Positions 42,771 through 51,715 of a stretch of 64,000 nt of DNA are shown here, in pieces. A program made the translations under genes and the position numbers. How positions within the stretch are numbered: position 1 is the stretch's first letter; each line of letters opens with the position of its first letter. The stretch is from Clostridium sp. AN503 (GTDB lineage: Bacteria > Bacillota > Clostridia > Lachnospirales > Lachnospiraceae): the NCBI RefSeq assembly GCF_040719375.1, contig NZ_JBFDTP010000001.1, positions 992,001-1,056,000 of the forward strand. The letters are read 5' to 3'. The notes below the pieces were generated by a model. That model was not told the DNA's origin and did no database searches. It saw only the letters and a program-made list of their open reading frames with translations.

Positions 42771-42799
42771 AAGGAGGTGTCCATCCGGCGCCTCCTTTT
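42771..42799. terminator. Short terminator after rsmA
   Basis: AAGGAGG (42771-42777) pairs with CCTCCTT (42791-42797), ending in TTTT. It lies between convergent genes. Confidence 0.6.
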
Positions 42800-42812
42800 C
42801 TGTTCAGATACG

Positions 42813-43721
42813 TTACGCCAACAGTCCCATCTCACAGGCCTGCGCCGAAGTTTCCATCAACCGGTTTAGGTAATCCACACATACTTCCAGATCTTCTTCT
42901 ATCCCGTTTTTTAAGATTCCTTCAATCCCGAATGTCCCCTGATAATGGATCGCATTCAGCTTGTTAAAATAATTCTCAAAGGCCAGGCATCCCAGTCCTG
43001 GAAAATACCGGTTGTTGTCTGAAAGGTGGATGTTTTGATAATGTCCCTGGTAAATGCCGAGAGCTTCCAGCGGATGACTTTCTTCTATATTCATATGGTA
43101 GGTATCCGGCAGGATGGAGATCATGCTGTGGTCTGCCGTATCATTGCCAGCGGACAGGGCAGCTGCCTGCATGGCGATCTGGCAGGTATCGGCCAGGGCA
43201 TTTGCGACACAGGACTCATAGCGGTTGGTAGCTTCCAGCAGGATCGGGACATTCAGCGTTTTGGCAAAGTCATCCAGCTGCGCTAAGGATTCCTGGAGAT
43301 ACAGAGCCGGCTGAGCTGGATCTGAAGGAGCGGAGGCGGGATCAGGGTGATTTTTAAGGTAGCCGATGATGATACCCGCGCCGAGATCGCTGGCGTAACG
43401 AATATTTTCCATGCAGCCATCCACGCTCTTTTGCCGGAGTTTTGGGTCGGATGCGGAAAGGGATAACCCCTGATTCCTGGCATAGACTCCAGTAGCAATA
43501 TAGGTGAGTGATAACCCATAGGTGCGGAGCAGGGAGGAAAGCTCTCTCGGAGGCAGCGCTTTTAAGTCCGGCAGGTTCAGCTCAATACCATAAAACTCAT
43601 ACCGTGAAAGCAGGTCCAGCAGCTTTGAAAACTCAGGCAGGCTGTTCCGGTCACAGTATGCGCATTGCAGTGTAACAGGATTTGTCAGGTTTTTTAAAGT
43701 TTTTAATGAATTTGATCTCAT
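42813..43721 (-). CDS. Sugar phosphate isomerase/epimerase-like TIM-barrel protein
   Basis: 302-residue AP-endonuclease-family-2 (xylose-isomerase-like) barrel, the fold used by sugar-acid isomerases and epimerases. Matching features are YEFYGIELNLPDL near the N-terminus, ILLEATNRYESCVAN with a probable metal-ligand glutamate, ILPDTYHMNIEE (Asp/His metal ligands), NIHLSDNNRYFPG and GTFGIEG. It is divergent from the pectin transporter operon and shares its control region, so it may act on the galacturonate/rhamnose products of that locus. The substrate is not known. AAGGAGC precedes the ATG. Confidence 0.83.
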   Translation of the reverse strand: MRSNSLKTLKNLTNPVTLQCAYCDRNSLPEFSKLLDLLSRYEFYGIELNLPDLKALPPRELSSLLRTYGLSLTYIATGVYARNQGLSLSASDPKLRQKSVDGCMENIRYASDLGAGIIIGYLKNHPDPASAPSDPAQPALYLQESLAQLDDFAKTLNVPILLEATNRYESCVANALADTCQIAMQAAALSAGNDTADHSMISILPDTYHMNIEESHPLEALGIYQGHYQNIHLSDNNRYFPGLGCLAFENYFNKLNAIHYQGTFGIEGILKNGIEEDLEVCVDYLNRLMETSAQACEMGLLA

Positions 43722-43771
43722 AGCAGCTCCTTATACAAGGTGAAATTTTGCATTGCATTGTACAATATTTA

Positions 43772-43779
43772 TGTATACA
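43772..43779. promoter_or_regulatory. TGTATACA palindrome, candidate GntR-type operator 1
   Basis: Perfect 8-bp palindrome TGTATACA in the shared control region, 51 bases from the isomerase start. The palindrome ATTGTACAAT lies next to it (43757-43766). Confidence 0.5.
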
Positions 43780-43880
43780 CTAAAATATAAATGGAAGTAA
43801 CTTACATAATGATACATTATAAAAAGAAAATAATCAATAGAAAAATGACAAAATGTTTAATATAACAATAAAATAATTAC

Positions 43881-43888
43881 TGTATACA
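43881..43888. promoter_or_regulatory. TGTATACA palindrome, candidate GntR-type operator 2
   Basis: Second TGTATACA, 22 bases upstream of the -35 of the transporter promoter. GntR/FCD regulators of uronate pathways typically bind GTATAC-centred palindromes. The regulator encoded at 50280-50987 is the candidate ligand. Confidence 0.5.
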
Positions 43889-43909
43889 TAAAAAATATAC
43901 AAAAAGCAA

Positions 43910-43937
43910 TTGACAAGGGCGGAGCATGTGTTATAAT
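43910..43937 (+). promoter_or_regulatory. Predicted promoter of the pectin-utilisation operon
   Basis: TTGACA (43910-43915), 16-base spacer, TATAAT (43932-43937), about 36 bases upstream of the binding-protein start. Confidence 0.75.
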
Positions 43938-43973
43938 TGCAGTATAAAATAAAAAACCAAGGGAGGTTTTAAA

Positions 43974-45341
43974 ATGAAGTTAATGAAAAGAGTTGTTTCC
44001 ATGGCGCTGGCAGTATCTATGGCGGCGTCCCTGACAGCATGCGGCGGAGGGTCCGCGAAAGAAGCTCCCAAAGCAGAGGCGTCCAAGGCAGAAGGCGCTG
44101 GGGCGGAAGCTGCGGACAGCACATCCGGTGACGGAGAAGAAGTGACGATACGGTTCTCCTGGTGGGGCGGTGATTCCCGGCATGTGGCGACGCAGGCGGC
44201 AGTTGATGCATTTATGAAGAAGTATCCCAACATCAAGGTCGAGTGCGAGTACGGCGCATGGGACGGCTGGACAGAGAAGTGTGCCACCCAGTTAAACGGC
44301 GGTACGGCGCCGGACCTGATGCAGGTAAACTGGAACTGGCTTTACCAGTTTTCCGGGGACGGCTCCACCTTTGCAGACATCAACAGCCTGACGGATATTG
44401 ACTTAAGCGGTTTCCCGGAGAAGATCGTGGACCAGTGCGTGGTAGCCGGCAAGCTTCAGGCAGTCCCGATCAGTGTTACGGGCAAGTGCTTCTTCTGGAA
44501 CAAGACAACCTTTGAGAAGGCAGGCCTGGAGATCCCGAAGACCATGGATGAGCTGTTGAATGCAGGCGCTGTTTTTAGGGACAAGCTGGGCGATGAGTAC
44601 TATCCGCTGGCGATGTACCAGTATGAGCGCATGCTGCTGATGCTCTACTATCTGGAAGCCAGGTACGGCAAAGAGTGGGTGGTAGACGGCGCAGTCAACT
44701 ATACCGCTGACGAAGTAAAGGAAGGCCTTGACTGGGTATGCTCCCTGGAGGATACACATGTACTTCCGAAGATCGAGCTGCTGCTGGGCGACGGTGCTAC
44801 CATCCTTGAGAAGAACTCCAAGTGGGCGAACGGTACCTACGCAGGCTTCTACGAGTGGGATTCCGCCAACACCAAGTTCCAGGAGGCGTTGGAAGAGGGG
44901 CAGGAGTTTGTGCTTGGCGATTTCATCACCGGCATCGGCGATACGGAAGCAGGTCTGACCAAGATCTCCCAGTGTTTTGCGATCACAGAAGCGTCTGAGC
45001 ACAAGAAAGAAGCTGCGATGCTCGCTGATTTCCTGATGAACGACCCGGAGGGCGTTGAGCTGTGTGGCCTTGAGCGCGGTATCGTGGTCAATGACACGGC
45101 GAAGGACATCCTGGTAGAAAAGGATATGCTGAGCGGACTGACCTACGAGGCAAACCAGGCAGTGCTCAAGGTGGCGAACTTCACATTTGACCCGAACTTT
45201 GAGAATTCCGAGCTGAAGGATACCACCGGCGTTTACTATGAGGTGTTTGAGAACATCAGTGCAGACCATTCCACTACAGGCGACATGGCGCAGTACCTGA
45301 TCGAAGAGATCGAGCGGGTACAGGCAGAGAATCCATACTAA
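43974..45341 (+). CDS. Sugar ABC transporter substrate-binding lipoprotein
   Basis: 455-residue lipoprotein (lipobox LTAC, Cys23) of the family-1 sugar-binding fold. An Ala/Glu-rich linker is followed by VTIRFSWWGGDSRH, MQVNWNWLYQF and KCFFWNKTTFEKAGLEIP, the latter typical of oligosaccharide receptors. With the following GH105 and GH28 enzymes and two permeases, it probably captures oligogalacturonides or rhamnogalacturonan fragments (inference). No ATPase gene is in the cluster. Such transporters commonly share a distant MsmX-type ATPase. Confidence 0.92.
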   Translation: MKLMKRVVSMALAVSMAASLTACGGGSAKEAPKAEASKAEGAGAEAADSTSGDGEEVTIRFSWWGGDSRHVATQAAVDAFMKKYPNIKVECEYGAWDGWTEKCATQLNGGTAPDLMQVNWNWLYQFSGDGSTFADINSLTDIDLSGFPEKIVDQCVVAGKLQAVPISVTGKCFFWNKTTFEKAGLEIPKTMDELLNAGAVFRDKLGDEYYPLAMYQYERMLLMLYYLEARYGKEWVVDGAVNYTADEVKEGLDWVCSLEDTHVLPKIELLLGDGATILEKNSKWANGTYAGFYEWDSANTKFQEALEEGQEFVLGDFITGIGDTEAGLTKISQCFAITEASEHKKEAAMLADFLMNDPEGVELCGLERGIVVNDTAKDILVEKDMLSGLTYEANQAVLKVANFTFDPNFENSELKDTTGVYYEVFENISADHSTTGDMAQYLIEEIERVQAENPY

Positions 45342-45353
45342 GCCTGAGAGCTT

Positions 45354-45385
45354 CGGGACGGCAGATCGGCATTTTCGCCGTCCCG
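45354..45385 (+). promoter_or_regulatory. Intergenic hairpin downstream of the binding-protein gene
   Basis: Stem CGGGACGGC (45354-45362) with GCCGTCCCG (45377-45385), no T-run. It is probably an mRNA-stabilising or partial attenuation element that favours high expression of the binding protein over downstream genes. Confidence 0.55.
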
Positions 45386-45431
45386 GGCGATCAAACATGT
45401 AAAAGGATATCGAAAAAAGAGGAGAATGAAC

Positions 45432-46547
45432 ATGAATACAGCAATCACAGAACAGTTTTTCCGCGACTACCTGGTGAAGTTTGCCCAGGATGACAAACCA
45501 TTGTGGAACTATGAGGCAGGAGTGACCCTGCTGGGGGCACAGTGGCTTTATGAGGTGACCGGGGATGAATTTTACAAGGACCGGATCGTTGAATTTATGG
45601 ACCATCACATCCTGGAGGACGGCACCATCAAGTATCTGGATGTGAACGAGCTGAACTTAGACAAGATCAATTCCGGCAAGATCCTGTTCTTCTTATATGA
45701 GCAGACCGGGGAAGAGCGGTACAAAAAAGCCCTGGAGGTCCTGATCGACATGCTCCACCGCCATCCCAGGACTTCCACAGGCAACTTCTGGCACAAGACC
45801 ATTTATCCATACCAGATCTGGCTGGACGGCCTGTATATGGGACTGCCGCTGTACCTGGAATATGAGACGAAGTTCAACAACAATGAGAACTGCAATGACG
45901 TTTACTCCCAGATGGAGAATGTGAGACGCCTGCTTTACAGTGACAAGGATCATCTGTACTATCACGCCTATGATGAGAAGAAGGTCATGATCTGGGCGGA
46001 CAAAGAGACCGGCCTGTCCCACAACTTCTGGCTGCGCTCCATCGGCTGGCATCTGATGGCGCTGATCGACTTATATGAGATCTCTTCCGAGGAAGTGTTC
46101 GAGCAGCACAAACAGTATGCAGTCTGGTTTAAGGAAGCCTTAAAGGGCGTTCTGGAATACCAGGACCCGGAGAGCGGACTGTTCTATCAGCTGATCGCCC
46201 TGCCGGATGTGGAGGGCAACTACATCGAGACCTCCGGCAGCGCTATGGTGGCTTACAGTATTTTAAAGGGCTGCCGTCTGGGCGTTCTCCAGGAGGAGAA
46301 ATACCGCCCGATGGGAGAGAAAATGTTAAACGATCTCCTGGATCAGAAGCTGGTCTGCGTGGATGGCGTATGGCATCTGAAGGACATCTGCGAAGTGGCG
46401 GGCTTAGGGCCGAAAGACGAGCGTGACGGAAGCGTGGAATATTACCTGTCAGAGCCGATCGTTTCTGACGAGGTCAAAGGAGTCGGTGCGACCATGATGG
46501 CGTATGCGGAATATCGGAAGCTTCAGGCCGCCGATCAGGAAGGGTGA
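45432..46547 (+). CDS. GH105 unsaturated rhamnogalacturonyl/glucuronyl hydrolase
   Basis: Intracellular glycoside hydrolase (371 residues, alpha/alpha-barrel) that removes the unsaturated uronic acid left by pectin lyases. Family features are GTSTGNFWHKTIYPYQ-like PRTSTGNFWHKTIYPYQIWLD with the catalytic aspartate, GLPLYLEYE, WADKETGLSHNFWLRSIGWH and ETSGSAMVAYSILKG. I chose ATG 45432 over 45426, which falls in the ribosome site AGAGGAG. It sits between the binding protein and the permeases. Confidence 0.9.
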   Translation: MNTAITEQFFRDYLVKFAQDDKPLWNYEAGVTLLGAQWLYEVTGDEFYKDRIVEFMDHHILEDGTIKYLDVNELNLDKINSGKILFFLYEQTGEERYKKALEVLIDMLHRHPRTSTGNFWHKTIYPYQIWLDGLYMGLPLYLEYETKFNNNENCNDVYSQMENVRRLLYSDKDHLYYHAYDEKKVMIWADKETGLSHNFWLRSIGWHLMALIDLYEISSEEVFEQHKQYAVWFKEALKGVLEYQDPESGLFYQLIALPDVEGNYIETSGSAMVAYSILKGCRLGVLQEEKYRPMGEKMLNDLLDQKLVCVDGVWHLKDICEVAGLGPKDERDGSVEYYLSEPIVSDEVKGVGATMMAYAEYRKLQAADQEG

Positions 46548-46552
46548 ATAAT

Positions 46553-47453
46553 TTGAAACAGAGATCATGGAAAAAGTTTTGGAAGGCGAATAATGGATAT
46601 GCGTATCTGTCCATCTGGCTGATTGGATTCTTCGCGTTTAAATTTTATCCGTTTCTGTCCTCCCTGTATTACAGCATGACGAACTATAACCTGTTCAAGA
46701 GCGGGACCCAGTTCGTCGGGCTTGCAGAACTACCAGGCCATCCTGGATACGTCAAAGTATGTGAAATCCTTTGTGGTAACGTTCAAATACGCATTCATGA
46801 CGGTGCCGTTAAAGCTTCTCTTTGCCCTGTTTATTGCGTATCTCCTGAACTTTAAGCTGAAAGGCATCAACCTGTTCAGGACCATTTATTACATCCCGTC
46901 CATTTTGGGAGGTTCTATCTCCATAGCGGTGCTGTGGCAGTTCCTGTTCCAGAATGAAGGTCTGATCAACATGGTGATCAAGGCTTTCGGCGGGGCGCCG
47001 ATCAACTGGCTGGGAAGCGCTGATTATGCGCTGTTCGTTATCTGCCTGCTGAGAGTGTGGCAGTTCGGTTCCGCCATGGTTATTTTCCTGGCAGCGTTAA
47101 AGGGCGTGCCGCAGGACCTCTATGAAGCGGCAGCCATCGACGGGGCAGGCAAGTTTACTCAGTTTATGAAGGTTACGATCCCGATGATCACGCCGGTGGT
47201 GTTCTTTAACCTGATCACCCAGCTGTGCCAGGCGTTCCAGGAGTTCAACGGCCCGTTCGTCATTACCAACGGCGGCCCGCAGGGTTCCACGACCCTGATC
47301 TCCATCCTGATCTATCAGAATGCGTTTAAGACCTATAAGATGGGTATGGCAAGCGCGATGGCGTGGATGCTGTTCATCATTGTTGCCGGATTGACTGCGA
47401 TATCCTTTATTAGCCAGAAGTACTGGGTTTATTACGGGGATGAGGAAAGGTAG
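46553..47453 (+). pseudogene. ABC sugar transporter permease (MalF-type), frameshifted
   Basis: First membrane subunit of the sugar transporter. The N-terminal membrane region (KFYPFLSSLYYSMTNYNLF, FVGL) is in one frame. The remainder, from QNYQAILDTSKYVKSFVVTF to the end, is in another and contains the EAAAIDGAGKFTQFMKVTIP coupling loop (EAA motif). The shift maps to CTTGCAG at 46721-46727. One base fewer (CTGCAG) gives a normal 299-residue protein. The N-terminal start is TTG (46553) or GTG (46544), with AGGAAGGG upstream. Unless corrected, the transporter lacks a working permease. A consensus error is possible. Confidence 0.82.
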
Positions 47454-47461
47454 GGCGGAAA

Positions 47462-48310
47462 ATGACGAGAAAACAGAGAAATACGTTGAATACATTCCTG
47501 CGCTATTTTGTGCTGGTTGCCATCGGGATCTGTATGATCTATCCCATGATCTGGATGGTTGGCGCGTCCTTTAGGGATAACAACGCGGAGATCTTCAGCT
47601 CTATCGGATTTATTCCGAAGAACCCCACTCTCCAGGGCTACATCGACGGGTGGAACGGGACCAACTATTCTTACGGACATTACATGATCAATACATACTT
47701 GTTTGTTATTCCAAAGGTACTTGGGACCATTGTGTCTGCTACCATCACGGCTTATGCATTTACCAGATTTCATTTCAAAGGAAAAGGTTTCTGGTACGGC
47801 CTGATGCTGGCAACCCTGTTCCTTCCCCAGGTTGTTTTAAATGTTCCCCAGTTCCTTCTGTTTACAAAGATCGGCTGGGTGGACAGCTACCTGCCGTTAG
47901 TGGCGCCGAGCTTCTTCGCATGTGATACCTATTTCGTCTTTATGATGATCCAGTTCATGCGCTCGGTCCCGAAAGAACTGGAGGAGGCCGCGGAAATCGA
48001 CGGCTGCAATTCCTTCCAGCGCCTGCTCCTGATCATCGTACCTATGGTACAGCCGGCGATCGTATCCAGTGCGCTGTTCCAGTTCATGTGGTCCTCCAAT
48101 GATTTTATGGGACCGCTCATCTACATCAACTCCACCAGGAAGTTCCCAGCGGCCTTGGGACTCCGGTTGTTTATGGATACAGAGACCGGGTTCCAGTGGA
48201 ATAAGGTGCTGGCATTGTCCATCATCACCATCCTGCCGTCACTGGTAGTATTCTTCCTGGCGCAGGACCAGTTTGTAGAGGGCATCTCAGCAGGCGGTGT
48301 GAAGGGCTAG
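47462..48310 (+). CDS. ABC sugar transporter permease (MalG-type)
   Basis: 282-residue second permease with six hydrophobic segments and the EAA loop EELEEAAEIDGCNSFQRLLL near residue 178. It follows the frameshifted permease by 8 bases and precedes the GH28 gene. It completes the two-subunit channel of the locus. The N-terminus FVLVAIGICMIYPMIWMVGA is typical of this subfamily. Confidence 0.93.
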   Translation: MTRKQRNTLNTFLRYFVLVAIGICMIYPMIWMVGASFRDNNAEIFSSIGFIPKNPTLQGYIDGWNGTNYSYGHYMINTYLFVIPKVLGTIVSATITAYAFTRFHFKGKGFWYGLMLATLFLPQVVLNVPQFLLFTKIGWVDSYLPLVAPSFFACDTYFVFMMIQFMRSVPKELEEAAEIDGCNSFQRLLLIIVPMVQPAIVSSALFQFMWSSNDFMGPLIYINSTRKFPAALGLRLFMDTETGFQWNKVLALSIITILPSLVVFFLAQDQFVEGISAGGVKG

Positions 48311-48406
48311 GCTCAGGCATATGCAGGTGGAGTGTCTGATCCCCGCCTGCCGCCGCTGCAAAATGCGGAAATTCAAGGATAAGAACTGAGAAAAAGGAGA
48401 CAGCAT

Positions 48407-50011
48407 ATGGAATTCCAGGTAATATTTAAAACCTCAAGGCGGGTGACGATCGAGCTTTTAAACTGTGGGATCTACCACACGGATCAGCCCTATGACATCT
48501 ATCTGGACGGGGAGAAGGTGATGACCTCTCAAAAGGTCATCCAGACCATAAACGGCTTAAAGCCGGGTACTGCTTACAGGCTGGAAGTGCGGATGCCGAA
48601 AGCCGGATCGTCCGCATCGTCCGCAGAGGCCGGTTCATCAGCCGGGGACACAGCATCCGCCGAGATCAGGACCGATTATGAGTATGTAACGTTAAATGTC
48701 AAAAAGTTCGGAGCCAGGGGTGACGGCGTTCATGACGATACTGTCAGCATCCAGGCAGCCATAAGCTGCTGTCCCAAAGACAGCCGGGTCTATCTGCCCA
48801 AAGGCATTTACAAAGTATCATCCCTGTTTTTAAAGAGCGATATCACCATCGACCTGGCAGAAGGCGCCGTGATATCGGCCTATACGGACCGGGACAAATT
48901 CCCGATCCTGCCGGGGCTGATCGAGAGCTACGATGAGAAGGATGAGTACAACTTGGGCACGTGGGAGGGCAATCCTCTTGAGATGTTCGGAAGCATCATC
49001 ACAGGCGTCAATGTGCAGAATGTAGTGATCACAGGACAGGGCGTGTTAGAAGGAAATGCCAGCTATGAGAACTGGTGGAAGGGCGAAGGCAGGGAGAAGA
49101 TCGGCGGAGCATACCGCCCCAGGATGATATTCCTAAACCATTGTGAAAATATCACAGTCCAGGGGATAACGGTCCAGAACAGCCCGGCATGGAACCTGCA
49201 CCCGTATTTTTCCAACAACACGCGCTGGATCGATCTGCAGGTGATCAACCCCAAGATCTCGCCCAATACGGACGGCATGGACCCGGAGTCGGTGGACGGC
49301 CTTCTGGTGGCAGGTGTGTATTTCTCCCTTGGGGACGACTGTATTGCCATGAAGTCCGGCAAGTTCTACATGGGCAATAAATACAAGACGCCTTCCCAGA
49401 ACATAGAGATCCGCCAGTGCTATATGCGCCATGGGCATGGTTCTGTCACCATGGGAAGCGAGATTGCCGCAGGCGTCCGCCATATGGTGGTGAAGGACTG
49501 TATTTTCGAGGATACGGACCGGGGCTTAAGAGTAAAGACCAGGCGCGGCAGGGGCAATGATTCCGTGGTAGACGATATCCTGTTTGAGAACATCAAAATG
49601 GACGGAGTGCTGACCCCGTTTGTGGTCAATTCCTATTACTGGTGCTGCGACCCGGACGGACGCTCCGAGTATGTGAAGAACAAGGAAGCCCTCCCGGTGG
49701 ACAAGCGAACCCCGTTCATCAAAAAGCTTACCTTCAAGAATATCGAGGCTCATAACTGCCATGTGGCGGGAAGCTTTATCTATGGACTGCCGGAGGCCAA
49801 GATCGAGGACGTAACCTTCGACCAGGTCACCGTAGATTTTGTCGAAGATCCAACACCCGAGTATCCGGCCATGATGGCAGATGTGGAACCATGCACGAAA
49901 AAAGGGATCTATATCAACAATGTAAAGCGCCTGACCATGAAAAATGTAACGGTGACCGGTGCAGACGGCAAAGACATTGAGATTGTCCATGTAGATGAGC
50001 TGATCCAGTAG
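48407..50011 (+). CDS. GH28 polygalacturonase-like enzyme (pectin degradation)
   Basis: 534-residue protein without a signal peptide, so probably cytoplasmic. The N-terminal fibronectin-III-like segment (about 1-85) has a Ser/Ala-rich insertion. The right-handed beta-helix of pectinases follows. GH28 catalytic motifs are all present: NTDGMDPES (NxD), GDDCIAMKSG (DD), GHGSVTMGSE (GHG) and RVKTRRGRG (RxK). It probably trims the imported oligogalacturonides together with the GH105 enzyme. It is the last enzyme gene of the operon. Confidence 0.92.
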   Translation: MEFQVIFKTSRRVTIELLNCGIYHTDQPYDIYLDGEKVMTSQKVIQTINGLKPGTAYRLEVRMPKAGSSASSAEAGSSAGDTASAEIRTDYEYVTLNVKKFGARGDGVHDDTVSIQAAISCCPKDSRVYLPKGIYKVSSLFLKSDITIDLAEGAVISAYTDRDKFPILPGLIESYDEKDEYNLGTWEGNPLEMFGSIITGVNVQNVVITGQGVLEGNASYENWWKGEGREKIGGAYRPRMIFLNHCENITVQGITVQNSPAWNLHPYFSNNTRWIDLQVINPKISPNTDGMDPESVDGLLVAGVYFSLGDDCIAMKSGKFYMGNKYKTPSQNIEIRQCYMRHGHGSVTMGSEIAAGVRHMVVKDCIFEDTDRGLRVKTRRGRGNDSVVDDILFENIKMDGVLTPFVVNSYYWCCDPDGRSEYVKNKEALPVDKRTPFIKKLTFKNIEAHNCHVAGSFIYGLPEAKIEDVTFDQVTVDFVEDPTPEYPAMMADVEPCTKKGIYINNVKRLTMKNVTVTGADGKDIEIVHVDELIQ

Positions 50012-50087
50012 GCAGCCTTTAAAGCCGGAAGCCGGACAAAGGGGCGGCAGGTGCCGGATTTATATCTTTCCAAAAATTTCCGGGTAT

Positions 50088-50242
50088 GGTATACTATGAA
50101 CACTTAGCGAGGCGAAGCCGAGCTTAGTGAGAATGCATGCCAGGACACTTAATGAGGGCGAGCCGAAGGCGAAGGGCGAATTTAGTGACCAGGTATACTA
50201 TGAACACTTAGCGAGGCAATATTTAGCGAGGCGAAGCCGAGC
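50088..50242 (+). repeat. Short direct-repeat cluster upstream of the GntR gene
   Basis: A 26-bp unit is repeated exactly at 50088-50113 and 50192-50217, 104 bp apart (it begins GGTATACTATGAA). A 20-bp unit TTAGCGAGGCGAAGCCGAGC is repeated at 50104-50123 and 50223-50242. Variants (GAGCCGAAGGCGAAGGGCGA) lie between. The 268-base gap holds no gene. The GGCGAAGCC cores could form small hairpins. The function is unknown, possibly a genome-wide dispersed repeat. Confidence 0.72.
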
Positions 50243-50279
50243 ATACTGGTAAATAAGAAAAGGGAAAGGCGGATACAAC

Positions 50280-50987
50280 GTGGTGGAGGAAAAGAAATCT
50301 CTGGTAGACGAAGCTTATGAAAAGATAAGGCAGAAAATCTGCGACTTTGAGCTGGTCCCCGGCCAGGCGATCTCAGATTTCATCCTGAGCAAGGAGCTTG
50401 GCATGAGCCGCACGCCGATCCGTATGGCGCTTCAGAAGATACAGAGCGATGGACTGATCCGCGACGGCGGAGCCGGGCAGAGCTACTATGTCTGTGAGAT
50501 CACGCCGGAGGATATCGAGGATCTGTTTGACGCCAGAAGCGGGATTGAGATGACAGCGCTCGCCCTTCTGATGCGCCGTAAGGTCACGGAGGAGGAGCTT
50601 GACTATCTCCGCAGGATCAACCGGTTGATGGAGGATGTGAATAAGCAGGGCCATGTAAAGCAGCAGTTTTACTACGACCAGAAGTTCCATGACAAGCTGG
50701 TGCTGCTGTCGGGTAACACCAGGATCATCCATTTCCATGAGAGCCTGCTGCTCCAGCTGACCAGGATGCGGGTCCTTTCCTACCTGGAGCGTTCCTATCA
50801 GGACAAGGCATACCGTGACCATGAGAATATCATTTCCATGATCGCAGCGGGAGACCGGGAGGGCGCCCTGCAGGCCCTCAGACAGCATATCGAGAGCACC
50901 AAGATAAACTATACCGAGCTTCTGACCAATAAGATGAATGCAGAGTCATTCGGCGTATTGAGTTATACTATGAGGAATGATGAGTAA
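50280..50987 (+). CDS. GntR-family regulator, FCD subfamily
   Basis: 235-residue transcription factor with an N-terminal winged helix (LSKELGMSRTPIRMALQKIQ recognition region) and a C-terminal FCD ligand-binding domain of six helices with conserved metal-binding histidines (FHDKLVLLSGN, DHENIISMI). FCD regulators often sense uronate or sugar-acid intermediates. It lies directly after the pectin operon, so I infer that it controls it through the TGTATACA sites. Starts with GTG. A terminator follows its stop. Confidence 0.9.
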   Translation: MVEEKKSLVDEAYEKIRQKICDFELVPGQAISDFILSKELGMSRTPIRMALQKIQSDGLIRDGGAGQSYYVCEITPEDIEDLFDARSGIEMTALALLMRRKVTEEELDYLRRINRLMEDVNKQGHVKQQFYYDQKFHDKLVLLSGNTRIIHFHESLLLQLTRMRVLSYLERSYQDKAYRDHENIISMIAAGDREGALQALRQHIESTKINYTELLTNKMNAESFGVLSYTMRNDE

Positions 50988-51022
50988 ACGTATTAAAACA
51001 ATATGATACTGCCAGAAACAGG

Positions 51023-51069
51023 CGCCAGGGAATCCGGTGATGAAAACAGCCGGAGTCCCTGGCGTTTTT
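51023..51069 (+). terminator. Rho-independent terminator after the GntR gene
   Basis: Stem of 15 pairs with one mismatch (51023-51037 with 51050-51064, CGCCAGGGA/TCCCTGGCG) followed by TTTTT. Confidence 0.88.
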
Positions 51070-51232
51070 GTCCTGTCGCACGGAGTATAACGCTGGTTCC
51101 GCATATGGTAGCGGCGTAAAAACAAAATACTCGGAAAACAGGTAACAATGCATAAATTACTCTCTAATACTGCTCAGTTGAGTGATAATACTTTTCTAAT
51201 AAGTATATGTAATCCTTTTGTTTGTTAAAATA

Positions 51233-51244
51233 TTTGTATACAAA
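51233..51244. promoter_or_regulatory. Palindrome TTTGTATACAAA upstream of the XRE gene
   Basis: Perfect 12-bp palindrome directly upstream of the ribosome site of the XRE regulator. Candidate autoregulatory operator. It shares the TGTATACA core with the pectin-operon sites, so it could instead be a GntR target. Confidence 0.5.
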
Positions 51245-51258
51245 AGGAGATGAGCCAT

Positions 51259-51606
51259 ATGCAGAGTAATATCAAAAAGCTTCGCAAGAGACAGGGACTG
51301 ACTCAGAGAGAGCTGGGAGAGAAGATCGGTGTATCGCAGCAGGTGATCAGCAGGATGGAACGTGAACGGGAAGTCATTCCCGTAGATGTGCTGATCAATC
51401 TTGCTGCTTATTTTAAGGTGTCCACAGACAATGTGCTGGGGTACAGGGAGCCGGAGGAGAAGCTCTCTGACTGGATGAAAGGGATGGCAGCGGCGAACAT
51501 CAGCCGGGAGGATGTCCTGATGCTGATCGAGCAGACAGATAACATCCGTACAAAGGAATGGATGTATCTCTGGTTCCTGGTCAATGTAATGAGGGAGCGG
51601 CGGTAA
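51259..51606 (+). CDS. XRE-family helix-turn-helix regulator
   Basis: About 115 residues. The N-terminal HTH (IKKLRKRQGLTQRELGEKIG and VSQQVISRMERER) is of the Cro/C1 type, followed by an acidic C-terminal segment of unknown role. I chose ATG 51259 because AAGGAGA lies 8 bases upstream, whereas ATG 51250 overlaps that site. It lies just before the Agr-like genes and may control them. The ligand or partner is unknown. Confidence 0.85.
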   Translation: MQSNIKKLRKRQGLTQRELGEKIGVSQQVISRMEREREVIPVDVLINLAAYFKVSTDNVLGYREPEEKLSDWMKGMAAANISREDVLMLIEQTDNIRTKEWMYLWFLVNVMRERR

Positions 51607-51609
51607 CGC

Positions 51610-51637
51610 TTGAAAATGCTGGTAAATTCTGTATAAT
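51610..51637 (+). promoter_or_regulatory. Predicted promoter of the Agr-like regulator/kinase genes
   Basis: TTGAAA (51610-51615), 16-base spacer, TATAAT (51632-51637), about 80 bases upstream of the LytTR regulator. Confidence 0.65.
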
Positions 51638-51715
51638 TGTAAAAAGAGGCAGTGTATCGGACAATGAGATGGAAGGATACGGCGGAAGATACAGCAGACA
51701 GGAAGGAGCGGTGTT

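Noticed and set aside
50088..50242. Attachment sites of an integrated element
   Set aside because: Repeats are only about 100 bp apart with no element between, and no integrase is near.
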